From Akkermansiaceae bacterium (lineage in GTDB: Bacteria; Verrucomicrobiota; Verrucomicrobiia; Verrucomicrobiales; Akkermansiaceae): a DNA stretch of 39,039 nucleotides. The notes beneath the pieces are model-generated. The model was not told where the DNA came from and searched no databases. It saw only the letters and a list, made by a program, of their open reading frames with translations. Shown here piece after piece: positions 8,168-15,933 of this stretch (position 1 is its first letter; the number at the start of each line of letters is the position of its first letter). The position numbers and the translations under genes were made by a program. Where the stretch lies: positions 1 through 39,039 of the forward strand of contig SUVJ01000018.1 of the NCBI GenBank assembly GCA_015062045.1, written 5' to 3'.

Positions 8168-8881
8168 ATGTTTCGATTTATCAGAAAACGCCTTACCCCC
8201 ATGCGCACACTCAAGGGGCTGCTCTTGGTGCGCAAGGTATTGCGTATTCTGATATGCCCTATTTTACTGGTAGTGGCCATCGGCGCATTATGTGTGGCGG
8301 TTGCAGAAACCTGGACCACGCTGAGCTCCGCCGCAAGCTGCTACGACACCCCGCAAGAGTGTAAGGCAGACAACGCTGTGGGCCTGGTGCTGGGCTGTAC
8401 CAAATACATAGGCAAGCGCCCCAATTATTATTTTATGGGGCGCATGCAGGCTGCGGCAGAGTTATGGAAATCCGGCAAGGTGCGCTGCATCATCGTATCC
8501 GGCGATAACCGAGAAAAATACTATAACGAGCCTGCGGATATGGAGGAATCCCTCGTAGAATTGGGGGTGCCCAAGGAGCACATTGTGCGAGACCACGCCG
8601 GCCTGTGCACCTACGACTCCGTGTACCGCGCCAAACACATTTTCAAGGCAGACAAACTCATCATCGTCAGCCAACCCGCCCATGTGAGCCGCGCCGTCAC
8701 CATTGCCAATTATCTGGATATACCGGCGGAGGGCATCAATGCCCCCCTGCACCCCATCACCATAAGTGCCACCATGCGTGCTTGGGTGCGGGAGCGCGGT
8801 GCCCGAGTATCCATGATATATGACCTGCTCAGCAACCGCCAACCCACCCACATGGGCGATACAATCCCCCTCCCGAACTGA
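8168..8881 (+). CDS. sanA: SanA-type DUF218 membrane protein
   Basis: SanA/YdcF (DUF218) family protein, linked in enterobacteria to envelope barrier function and vancomycin exclusion at high temperature. One membrane helix at about residues 27-47 (ILICPILLVVAIGALCVAVA) anchors a soluble domain. The family signatures are clear: GLVLGCTKYIGKRPNYYFMGRMQAA, CIIVSGDNREKYYNEPADME, GVPKEHIVRDHAGLCTYDSVYRAK and LIIVSQPAHVSRAVTIANY. At 237 residues it matches SanA length. A second ATG 11 codons in (MRTLKGLLL) is also possible. It sits between the mutarotase and menD genes with short gaps on both sides. Biochemical activity is not established for the family. Confidence 0.85.
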   Translation: MFRFIRKRLTPMRTLKGLLLVRKVLRILICPILLVVAIGALCVAVAETWTTLSSAASCYDTPQECKADNAVGLVLGCTKYIGKRPNYYFMGRMQAAAELWKSGKVRCIIVSGDNREKYYNEPADMEESLVELGVPKEHIVRDHAGLCTYDSVYRAKHIFKADKLIIVSQPAHVSRAVTIANYLDIPAEGINAPLHPITISATMRAWVRERGARVSMIYDLLSNRQPTHMGDTIPLPN

Positions 8882-8904
8882 CACCTTACCTACGCGCTCT
8901 CACC

Positions 8905-10461
8905 ATGAAAAACCTGATTACCTGCTGCACCGCTGCCGGCATTGCCGAGTGGGTATGTTGCCCCGGCCGCCGCAACGCAACCCTGCTCACCGGCTTGGCA
9001 GACTGCCCGTGTATTCACCGCTGGAGCCAGGCAGATGAACGCACCGCCGCCTATTTTGCACTGGGGCGCATACAAGCCACCGGCCGCCCTGTGGTGGTAG
9101 TGGCGGGGGATGGCGCATCTGTCACCGCGCTGACGCCCGCCGTGGTAGAGGCTTATTACCAACGCCGTCCGCTCATCATCATTACCGTGGCAGAGCGTGA
9201 AAACGCCGGGGGCTGCGGTGCCCCGGGGCACATCGAAACCGAGGGGCTCTTCGGCATATACGCCCCCACGGTAGAGCTCAACCTGCCCGCCCCCGTATCT
9301 GCCCTGCCCGACATGGCTGCCATGGCTACGGAGGGATTCCCCGTACACCTCAACATCCACCTGAACGAAACACCCGTGTATGGGGTGGATTACAGTCTGC
9401 TGGAGCCCGGCCCGGTCCCCAAAGCACCGCGGTTCAGAGGCTCTGTGGCAGATTTAGCGCAAATGCTGCGCTTTCATTCGTATGAAGGGCTTGTGTTGCT
9501 CATCGGCGGGCTGGAGCCCACCGAGCAAGAGCCCGTGCTGTGGTTAGCCCGCACACTGCGTGTACCCGTGGTGGCAGATGCCGCCAGTGGGTTGAGGGAG
9601 GAGCTCTCTGCCCTCATGCTGCATGGGGCAGATACCATTTTACAGCAAACCCCGCCCCGCTATGTGTTGCGCGTGGGAGATGTGCCCACCTGCGAGTTTT
9701 GGAGCGCCTTGGAGGACATGCCCGAAACACAGGTATTCTCCATTACCCGCACCGGGTTCTCCGGTTTGTGCCGAGACAGCATTGTCATAGAAGGCGAGCC
9801 GGAGCAAGTGATGAAAGCCTTGGGGGATGTACCCCACACAGGCGATACAGAGCGCTTGCTCGCCCGCAGCCGCCGCTATTGCGGGCGCGTGGAGGAGCTC
9901 ATACGCGCCTACCCGGAGAGCGATGCCGCCATGGTACGCTATTTCTCCAACCATGCCGGTATTGCGGATGTACTCAGCCTGGGCAGTGCCACCACCATTC
10001 AGCTGTGGAACCGCTATGCCCAAACCAATATCTCTACTGTATACCTGCGTGCCAACAACGGCACAGGCGGCGCAGACGGCACGGTATCTGCCTTTTTAGC
10101 CAACAGCACGGATGCCGAGTACGCCTGCTGCCTCACGGGGGATTTATCATTACTGCGGGATTGCGCGGCGGCCTCCATGCTGCCGCAACTGCCGGTGTGC
10201 AAGCGTGTGGTAGCCGTGCTCAATAACGAGGGGGCCGGCAAAGCTTATACCCCGGGCATGGATGACGAGCTGCAACGCCTGATGGTACAGCCCCCCGTGT
10301 TCGATATGAAAGAACTGGCCCGCCTGTGGGGTGCAGAGTATTACAGCATACACTGCGAGGCAGACTTTGAAATACTGGATTCCCTTGAGGAAAATGCCTT
10401 TGCCTTGCTTGAGATTATACCGGACCCCGACCAAACACGCGCCTTCAACGCCGCCTTGTGA
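8905..10461 (+). CDS. menD: MenD-like thiamine-diphosphate enzyme (SEPHCHC synthase)
   Basis: Predicted to join 2-oxoglutarate to isochorismate, the first committed step of classical menaquinone synthesis. Residues 1-170 form the N-terminal ThDP-type domain: AGIAEWVCCPGRRNATLL in place of the usual SPGSRS, then HRWSQADERTAAYFALG with the MenD-type DER motif, and GDGASVTALTPAVVEAYYQRRPLIIITVAER. The C-terminal ThDP-binding region has TGDLSLLRD and VVAVLNNEGAGKAY, resembling GDLSxLHD and NNxGG of MenD. Length is 518 aa, close to the 520-570 of the family. The divergent CCPGRRN motif means another enzyme of the same superfamily cannot be excluded. No other men gene is in the window. Confidence 0.75.
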   Translation: MKNLITCCTAAGIAEWVCCPGRRNATLLTGLADCPCIHRWSQADERTAAYFALGRIQATGRPVVVVAGDGASVTALTPAVVEAYYQRRPLIIITVAERENAGGCGAPGHIETEGLFGIYAPTVELNLPAPVSALPDMAAMATEGFPVHLNIHLNETPVYGVDYSLLEPGPVPKAPRFRGSVADLAQMLRFHSYEGLVLLIGGLEPTEQEPVLWLARTLRVPVVADAASGLREELSALMLHGADTILQQTPPRYVLRVGDVPTCEFWSALEDMPETQVFSITRTGFSGLCRDSIVIEGEPEQVMKALGDVPHTGDTERLLARSRRYCGRVEELIRAYPESDAAMVRYFSNHAGIADVLSLGSATTIQLWNRYAQTNISTVYLRANNGTGGADGTVSAFLANSTDAEYACCLTGDLSLLRDCAAASMLPQLPVCKRVVAVLNNEGAGKAYTPGMDDELQRLMVQPPVFDMKELARLWGAEYYSIHCEADFEILDSLEENAFALLEIIPDPDQTRAFNAAL

Positions 10462-10494
10462 TACTCAGTTGGGCACCGCGAATAACCCGATGAA

Positions 10495-10985
10495 TGACAA
10501 TTTGTAGGTGTGAGCATCTCAAGCCGTCGCAGAGGCTTTGCTTACTTCGTATTTTGTATTTCACATTTCGTACTTCTAAGCCCCCTTGTGGGGCGAAATA
10601 ACATAGGCAGGCGGTCAAGCGTGCACGCAGTGCGCGCGCGACCCCTGCTAACCGAATAAAATAATATAGAGCCCGACGAGCAATGCGAGGAGGCCGACAC
10701 ATTCCCCACGAGGGGTGTTAACCCCGAGTCACGCTCCGCTCCGGGCTTACGCCCTACGCTATACACATCTGTCGGCCTACGCTGCGTCGCTTCGCTCCGT
10801 CGCTCCGGGCTCGGGGTTATTATTTCCACGTGCAGGGGCTTCTTTGTCACGGCGTAGGGCTCAGCCCGAAGACGGAACGCCCCTGCCTAAGCTATTTCGC
10901 CCCTCGACGGGGCTCAAAAAGTCGGCTCGCTAACGCTCGCGGACTCACACACACAACTACCAATTTGTAGGGGCACTGCAAAATA
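10495..10985. repeat. Modular intergenic repeat array, partly palindromic
   Basis: This 559-base gap (10462-11020) has no credible gene. It contains a TACGA-type tract in minus orientation (10541-10579) and GCCCC..GGGGC mini-hairpins (10580-10595 and 10899-10912). AGGCAGG (10605-10611) mirrors CCTGCCT (10882-10888), and GGGCGAAATA (10591-10600) mirrors TATTTCGCCC (10893-10902); both pairs are centred on about 10746. To the right lie GCTCGCTAACGCTCGC and a CAATTTGTAG motif. TAACCCCGAG (10719-10728) and CTCGGGGTTA (10810-10819) form a further inverted pair. The same modules recur at 13605-14040 and 31536-31713. Confidence 0.75.
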
Positions 10986-11020
10986 AATAATTTTGCTGCG
11001 TTTTCCGGACATCCCCGGTT

Positions 11021-11446
11021 TTAGATACGCCCCGTCTCCCACACTCCATACGCAAATTTCAAGGCAAACCAACAGAATGCCAGCAAGATGATGACGGTGA
11101 CAAGGAAAAACAGGTTCCAGCGCAAGGCGGAGCGGGATGCCGCAGCGGCCTCCTCATAACGCCCCTGCCCGTACAGCTCCGCCACACGGGCAGATTGGCG
11201 CACTGCTATCAGGCTGAAGGGGAAACAACAAAACACGCTCACAAAGCTCCACACAGAGTACGTGGGCGGGCACGGGGGTACCGGCGGTAATTGCTCATAA
11301 CTGCACCATGCGCCCTGCCCATTGATTAACACGGGCACATCTGCCTGCAGCTCCTTGCACGCCACCAAGTTTGCCAAAGCGGCTCGGGTATATGGCCCCT
11401 CAGGCACGGCTCCGGTGCTGCGCTGTATGTAGTAGGAATCCGCCAT
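11021..11446 (-). CDS. GYF_2 / CD225-like small membrane protein
   Basis: Residues 1-50 (MADSYYIQRSTGAVPEGPYT...) look like a GYF_2 (DUF4339) domain, with the conserved Y-I-Q...GP-(Y/F)-T...L pattern and the ending V-x-I-x-GQGAWCSYEQLPP. Two hydrophobic helices follow: SVWSFVSVFCCFPFSLIAV, then FFLVTVIILLAFCWFALKFAYG near the end. A loop lies between them, with RVAELYGQGRYEEAAAASRSALRW. This double-span arrangement with CCFPF and a small-residue-rich A...A..S loop is typical of CD225/dispanin proteins. I chose the ATG at 11446 because the longer frame from 11488 adds an unrelated leader. On the minus strand TTGTCA-N18-TATTCT precedes it. Function is unknown; these proteins are usually inner-membrane. 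It is divergent from the GreA-like gene. Confidence 0.75.
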   Translation of the reverse strand: MADSYYIQRSTGAVPEGPYTRAALANLVACKELQADVPVLINGQGAWCSYEQLPPVPPCPPTYSVWSFVSVFCCFPFSLIAVRQSARVAELYGQGRYEEAAAASRSALRWNLFFLVTVIILLAFCWFALKFAYGVWETGRI

Positions 11447-11547
11447 AAAATTCGCTTTGGAGCAAAGAATACCCCAAAACACCCCCATTTGACAAGTAGT
11501 AGGACGCAGAAATTCTAAAAAAATTTAAAAAATTTATCATTCGGGGG

Positions 11548-11575
11548 TTGACCTTGACAAAAGGTATGGTAATAT
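11548..11575 (+). promoter_or_regulatory. Promoter of the long greA gene, near-leaderless
   Basis: TTGACC at 11548-11553, 16-bp spacer, TAATAT at 11570-11575. The predicted start site lies at about 11582, only a few bases before the ATG at 11586. The in-frame ATG at 11574 would overlap the -10 box, which argues against it as the start. Confidence 0.5.
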
Positions 11576-11585
11576 GGTTGCACGT

Positions 11586-13526
11586 ATGCATGGTGATTTA
11601 GAAAAACTTGTAGCGGCCGGTAAAATACCGGCAGACTTTGCGATGCGCTTGGACAAATTCTCTCCCGCCAACTACGTCATGCACCCTGAGTGGGGCGTTG
11701 GCAAGGTGGAGGCTTGGTCTCTGGCCAAAAACCTCGTAAAAGTCGACTTTGAGCAAAAGCCCCATTTTGTAATGGGTCTCAAGCTGGCATTCAACCAGCT
11801 CACCCCCGTACCTGAAGGTCACTTCCTGATTACCTGTTTTGAAGATGCTGCCGGCTGCCGAGCCAAGGCAGAAGGCAAAGAAACAATACTGGAATTCATC
11901 GCTTTTGTACTGGAGCACAACCTCTCCCTGCGAGAGGGTGTGAACGAGGTACTTGAAATGGAGCCGGAGGATTTGGAAAAATTCCTCAGTGGCCGCGTTA
12001 TCCCTGCGGAGAACTGGAAAGCCTGGTGGGAGAAAGCCCGCACTGCCATGAAGGAAGACCCGCGATTCCGCCTGCCCACCAAGAAGGGCGAAACCATCCG
12101 TACCCGTGAGGCCGGCAGTGCCGCAGAAGCTCTGTTGGCAGACTACAAAGAGGCTACCTCTCTGGAGAGCTGCGTGCGCATCATCGATCAAAGCCACATA
12201 GAGGCCTTGGCCGGTGAGTACACCTTGGCTGCCCAATTGGTAAAAGCCATGGAGGAGGATATTGAGCGCGATCGCAATGAGCCGCAGCACGTGCTGGAGC
12301 TCATCATCATTCGCGACGACATTTTGGAGGCCACCACCGGCAACGATGCCGCTAAGCAAGAGCAGCTTAACGCCGCCCTGACAGAGGCCGGTGTTACCGG
12401 GCTTAAGACCTTGGCAGACAAGCTGAAAACCATCCCCTCCGAGGAGCTGGTGCAATACATCGGTGAGTTGTCCATAGCCCGTCAAAATAAAGTGTACGAG
12501 GCCCTGCCCGAGGCCTATGCCGACAGCTGGCTGGCCTACACCACCAACATTTTCCTGTTCGGTGGAGCCAAAGTAACGGCAGCAGCGGCAGACTTCATTA
12601 TCGCTAAGGGCGGCAAGGAGCAACTGTTTGCCGACCTCACCAACGGCATCTCCCGCCAAAACCTCAGCCCGGATGTGCTCATTTGGATTTGCCGTGAGCG
12701 TAACGGTGTTGCCAAAGAGCTGGTGGACAAGAACAAGATGCTGCTGGGTGCAGCCATCATCAACGCCATCGAGCGCGACAGCGCAGAGGGTGGCCCCAAC
12801 AGAGCCTTGCGCCTGCGCAACCTGTTATTGGATGACAAGGAATTGGCCCCGGATTTGGTGACCGGTATCTCCGAGCTGGAGGCTCGTCCCTTTGCCAAGT
12901 CTCTGTTCGATTCCTCCGTACTGCCGGACTTGGATCGCAACCTATTGCTTGCCAACATGATGAAAGTACACCCCACCTTGCAGGAGGTAGTACTGGCACG
13001 TGTACAGGTTAAGGAGAAGCAGCACCTGTATGTATCCTTGCGCTCTTATGCAGCCCGTAAGGCTGAGTATGAGGAGCTTATCAACGTTAAGATCCCCAAG
13101 AACAAGCATGACTTGGAGATTACCCGTGCCGAGGGTGACTTGCGCGAGAACGGCGGCTACCAAGATGCCAAGGCCACACGCCAAGTGCTCATGCGCCGCT
13201 CAGAGGAGCTCTCTCGCCTGCTCTCTCAGGCAGAGCCCACCGACTTTGCGGATGCCTCTTGCGAGCAAACAGGCGTGGGTACTCAGGTTATCTTCACCAA
13301 CAACAAGGGGCTCAAGGCCGTTTATACCATCTTGGGTGCTTGGGATTCCATACCCGAGCAGGGTGTTATCCCCTACAACTCCAAGCTCGGCGCACGCCTT
13401 ATCGGGCTCAAGGTGGGTGATACCGTTCGCATTCCCCTTGAAGTCGGCGGTACTCAGTACAAGATGACTATTCAGGAGATTGTGCCCGCCCCCAAGGAGC
13501 TCATCTTCCCCGATGACGAGGCCTGA
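11586..13526 (+). CDS. greA: Long GreA-type transcription elongation factor, 646 aa
   Basis: The last 160 residues are a GreA/GreB factor, which rescues backtracked RNA polymerase by stimulating transcript cleavage. AARKAEYEELINVKIPKNKHDLEITRAEGDLRENGGYQDAK is a GreA coiled coil with the acidic tip (GDLREN, compare GDLKEN in E. coli). A FKBP-like C-terminal domain follows (LGARLIGLKVGDTVRIPL). The preceding 480 residues are helical and not found in the 158-residue E. coli GreA; chlamydiae have a comparably extended GreA, so this looks like a PVC trait. A beta-rich segment near the start (NYVMHPEWGVGKVEAWSLAKNLVKVDF) resembles a CarD/Tudor-like fold. The start is set at 11586 because the upstream ATG at 11574 overlaps the predicted -10 box. 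A terminator follows the stop. Confidence 0.87.
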   Translation: MHGDLEKLVAAGKIPADFAMRLDKFSPANYVMHPEWGVGKVEAWSLAKNLVKVDFEQKPHFVMGLKLAFNQLTPVPEGHFLITCFEDAAGCRAKAEGKETILEFIAFVLEHNLSLREGVNEVLEMEPEDLEKFLSGRVIPAENWKAWWEKARTAMKEDPRFRLPTKKGETIRTREAGSAAEALLADYKEATSLESCVRIIDQSHIEALAGEYTLAAQLVKAMEEDIERDRNEPQHVLELIIIRDDILEATTGNDAAKQEQLNAALTEAGVTGLKTLADKLKTIPSEELVQYIGELSIARQNKVYEALPEAYADSWLAYTTNIFLFGGAKVTAAAADFIIAKGGKEQLFADLTNGISRQNLSPDVLIWICRERNGVAKELVDKNKMLLGAAIINAIERDSAEGGPNRALRLRNLLLDDKELAPDLVTGISELEARPFAKSLFDSSVLPDLDRNLLLANMMKVHPTLQEVVLARVQVKEKQHLYVSLRSYAARKAEYEELINVKIPKNKHDLEITRAEGDLRENGGYQDAKATRQVLMRRSEELSRLLSQAEPTDFADASCEQTGVGTQVIFTNNKGLKAVYTILGAWDSIPEQGVIPYNSKLGARLIGLKVGDTVRIPLEVGGTQYKMTIQEIVPAPKELIFPDDEA

Positions 13527-13552
13527 TAAAGCCTGCACAGCATATCAATTTC

Positions 13553-13588
13553 ACCCCGCCCTTGCCCCATGGCATCGGCGGGGTTTTC
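13553..13588 (+). terminator. Intrinsic terminator after greA
   Basis: ACCCCGCC (13553-13560) pairs with GGCGGGGT (13577-13584), followed by TTTCAT. Confidence 0.75.
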
Positions 13589-13604
13589 ATCGGGCTATTT
13601 GAGG

Positions 13605-14040
13605 TACGAATTACGATATGGGGACCTCGAAAAACTCGGTTTAATCCATTTCTTTTGCATTTTGCGAGCGTAAGCGAGCCAAACTATTGAGCCCCGGTGA
13701 GGGGCGCCATAAAATAGCCCGGGCGTGGAGCCGCGCCAGCGGCGGAACCCCGGGAATGATGCAAAAATAAATACGAACCCCGCAGGGGTGGCATAATGTT
13801 GTGCATTGAATTGAGGCGTTATATGTATTTTGCCCCATATTTAAGCCACGCATTATGTCACCCCTCAACCGGGGTTCCGGTTTGTTTGTTCCGTTTCCCC
13901 GGGGTTCCGCCGCAGAGCGGCTCCACCACCGGGCTACCATATATCGCCCCTCAACCGGGGCTCTGAATTCGGCGGGCATACGCTCGCAGAGTATCCCTAC
14001 AAATTGCCATTTGGCGAGTTTTTAGAGGTCCCCAATTTGT
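13605..14040. repeat. Roughly 414-bp imperfect palindrome built of repeat modules
   Basis: The gap 13527-14088 has no credible gene. At least five module pairs are inverted around one centre near 13826: 13620-13638 with 14015-14033 (GGGGACCTC.AAAAACTCG, one mismatch); GCGAGCGTAAGC at 13664-13675 with its partner at 13975-13988; GAGCCCCGGTGAGGGGCG (13689-13706) with 13945-13963; the CCCGGG/GGAGCCGC module (13715-13755) with 13889-13936; and AACCCC..GCATAATG (13776-13798) with 13851-13876. A TACGA tract (13604-13617) flanks the left side. Translations of this stretch give low-complexity frames and are not genes. Confidence 0.85.
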
Positions 14041-14088
14041 GAGGGCATCGGCAAGAGATATAACATTCTGTCAGCATTCAAGTATAAC

Positions 14089-14117
14089 TTGACAAAAACA
14101 CCAAGTAAGTGTATAGG
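14089..14117 (+). promoter_or_regulatory. Promoter of the antiporter gene
   Basis: Consensus TTGACA (14089-14094), 17-bp spacer, TATAGG (14112-14117). The expected start site is at about 14124, giving a leader of roughly 20 bases. Confidence 0.75.
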
Positions 14118-14143
14118 GATGCGCGACAAAAGCGCGAATCATC

Positions 14144-15742
14144 ATGGAAGCACTGTTAAGCAATTCTACACTGGTATTATTCAGCATTCTCTTTTTAGGA
14201 TTAGCGTTAGGCAACATCAGTATCAAGGGCATTTCATTAGGGAGCTCCGGCGTGCTGTTCGTAGCCATGGTTGCCGGGCATTACGGCTTAACGATACCGG
14301 ACGGCATATCTGCCATTGGCACGGCATTATTTGTTTATTGTGTGGGCTTAGGTGTAGGCAACAGATTCTTTTCATCCCTCAAAAGCCGGGGTAAAAACCT
14401 CATTATATTAGCCGGCACCATTGTACTGGTGGGGTGGTTAACCGCTTGGGGCTTATGCGAGCTGATGGGTATAGATTTAACCGTAGGTGCCGGGCTTTTT
14501 GCCGGAGCCTGTACCAGCACCCCTGCACTGGCCGCCTCTCTGGATGCAGCAAAGGCCGCGGGGTATGATGAATCCGTCATCAACATCGGGTATGGTTTAG
14601 CTTATCCCTTTGGTGTTATCGGCATTGTTTTGTTCGTGCAGCTATTGCCCCGCATTCTCCGCAAAGACCTCAGCAACAATGATAAAGGAAACGATGCAGA
14701 CCCGCACGCCATTATCGCACGGCATGTATGCTGCACCAACCCCGAGATATTGGGTAAAGACCTGCAAGCCGTAGCCTTGAGCACCGGCATGAGCAGCCGT
14801 ATCACCCGTATTCTGAGAGACGGCATATTGCGCCCCCTGCGCAGCACGGATACCCTCAACGCTAACGACGAGGTGTTGATGATTGGCGAGCGTGAGAAGA
14901 TAGCACACGATGCCGCCATACTCGGCCACTTTACCAACCAAGGCAGCAACGCCCTCATTTGTAAAGATGAAGATGCTCAGATTATTGTCCTTGCAGATAA
15001 AATGAGCAATCGCACATTGAAAGATTTGGACACCTTGGGCAATTATGGTGTCACCGTATCCCGCGTAACCCGACTGGGCAACACCTTCATCCCCACCCCG
15101 GATACGGAAATTATACGCAACGATGTACTGCGCGTTGTGGGCACGCCCGAGGCGATCAACGCCTTTAAAAAAGAATGCGGGCACCGCAGTGCAGCCATCA
15201 ATGCGGCAGATGTGCTCTCCCTGACAGGCGGCTTGGTGCTGGGTTTATTACTGGGCAGTGTAACCTTCAGCATAGGCGGGGGCAAAGGCTTTTCGCTGGG
15301 TATGGCAGGCGGGCCGCTGGTGGTGGCACTGTTGCTGGGGCACTTTGGCAAGATTGGCCCGGTAGCAGGCTACATGCCGCGCGCCACCCGTGTTTTGGTA
15401 ATGGAACTGGGCTTAATGCTCTTTTTGGCAGGAGCCGGCATCAACGGTGGCGAAAAACTGGTAGAAACTTTAGCCACCAACGGTTTATCCATGTTCTTGG
15501 TGGGTGCCGTTATCACGGTGCTGCCGTTGTTCATCGGGTATCTTGTGGCTCGAAAGTTCCTGAAAATGGAGGTAGCAGAAACCTTGGGCTGTATCTGCGG
15601 CTCACAAACCTCTACCCCGGCACTGGGGGCCATAACCTCCCAGACGGAAAGTCAGGAGCCCGTTATCGCTTATTCCACCGCCTACCCCATCGCTCTGATT
15701 CTCATGACGATACTGGCTCAGCTCTTGGTAGAAATGGCTTAA
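14144..15742 (+). CDS. AspT/YidE/YbjL-family antiporter with RCK_C domains
   Basis: Inner-membrane antiporter of the aspartate:alanine exchanger (AAE) family. The protein is a duplication. An N-terminal membrane half (residues 1-180) has LFSILFLGLALGNISIKGISLG, FVYCVGLGVGNRFF and AGLFAGACTSTPALAAS. A C-terminal membrane half (residues 360-532) has GLVLGLLLGSVTF, GPLVVALLLGHFGKIGPV and LGCICGSQTSTPALGAI. The repeated (A/C)xTSTPAL motifs are the family signature. Between them lie two TrkA_C (RCK_C) regulatory domains, about residues 200-270 (LSTGMSSRITRILRDG...DEVLMIGERE) and 275-350. The substrate cannot be read from sequence: AspT moves aspartate and alanine, but most homologues are uncharacterised. 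It has its own promoter and terminator. Confidence 0.87.
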   Translation: MEALLSNSTLVLFSILFLGLALGNISIKGISLGSSGVLFVAMVAGHYGLTIPDGISAIGTALFVYCVGLGVGNRFFSSLKSRGKNLIILAGTIVLVGWLTAWGLCELMGIDLTVGAGLFAGACTSTPALAASLDAAKAAGYDESVINIGYGLAYPFGVIGIVLFVQLLPRILRKDLSNNDKGNDADPHAIIARHVCCTNPEILGKDLQAVALSTGMSSRITRILRDGILRPLRSTDTLNANDEVLMIGEREKIAHDAAILGHFTNQGSNALICKDEDAQIIVLADKMSNRTLKDLDTLGNYGVTVSRVTRLGNTFIPTPDTEIIRNDVLRVVGTPEAINAFKKECGHRSAAINAADVLSLTGGLVLGLLLGSVTFSIGGGKGFSLGMAGGPLVVALLLGHFGKIGPVAGYMPRATRVLVMELGLMLFLAGAGINGGEKLVETLATNGLSMFLVGAVITVLPLFIGYLVARKFLKMEVAETLGCICGSQTSTPALGAITSQTESQEPVIAYSTAYPIALILMTILAQLLVEMA

Positions 15743-15771
15743 CACCCCCATAATATTTTTTTCCCGAACAG

Positions 15772-15800
15772 GAGGCAATGGCAACATTGCCTCTTTTTTT
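15772..15800 (+). terminator. Strong intrinsic terminator after the antiporter
   Basis: GAGGCAATG (15772-15780), GCAA loop, CATTGCCTC (15785-15793), then seven T residues. It separates the antiporter from the DASS operon downstream. Confidence 0.92.
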
Positions 15801-15820
15801 AATTTTTAAGCAAGTAAAAC

Positions 15821-15849
15821 TTGCAAAAACGGCTAAAATATAGTAATCT
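15821..15849 (+). promoter_or_regulatory. Promoter of the DASS-kinase-regulator-porin operon
   Basis: TTGCAA (15821-15826), 17-bp spacer, TAATCT (15844-15849). The predicted start site at about 15856 is right at the base of the folded leader 15855-15912. Confidence 0.55.
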
Positions 15850-15854
15850 TAGGG

Positions 15855-15912
15855 CAGCACAAGATTTGCCGCAAGCGTGCGCGCCTGCGCATGCACACGA
15901 CAAACCGTGCTG
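15855..15912 (+). promoter_or_regulatory. Highly structured 5' leader of the DASS operon
   Basis: CAGCAC (15855-15860) pairs with GTGCTG (15907-15912). An inner helix pairs most of GATTTGCCG (15863-15871) with CGACAAACC (15898-15906). The apical hairpin GCGTGCGC (15875-15882) and GCGCATGC (15887-15894) has eight base pairs including one G-U. No T tract follows, so it is not a simple terminator. The gene starts 22 bases after the element. It could be a cis-regulatory RNA; I do not recognise a known class. Confidence 0.6.
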
Positions 15913-15933
15913 AGGTTAACGTAAATATCAGCT

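Noticed and set aside
7387..8319. Minus-strand open frame of 310 codons opposite the mutarotase gene
   Set aside because: Low-information shadow frame; the plus strand encodes a well-conserved enzyme.
11598..12659. Minus-strand open frame of 353 codons opposite the long greA gene
   Set aside because: Shadow of greA; no start signal and no recognisable motif.
13785..13805. Sigma-54 promoter (TGGCAT..TTGTGCA)
   Set aside because: Lies inside the palindromic repeat and does not match the -24/-12 GG-N10-GC spacing; no adjacent target gene in that direction.
13641..13979. Minus-strand frame of 112 codons in the palindromic repeat
   Set aside because: It is read through inverted repeat modules; such frames appear wherever these repeats occur and are not proteins.
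10495..14040. CRISPR array in the repeat-rich gaps
   Set aside because: Repeats differ in length and orientation, show no uniform spacers, and no cas gene is present.
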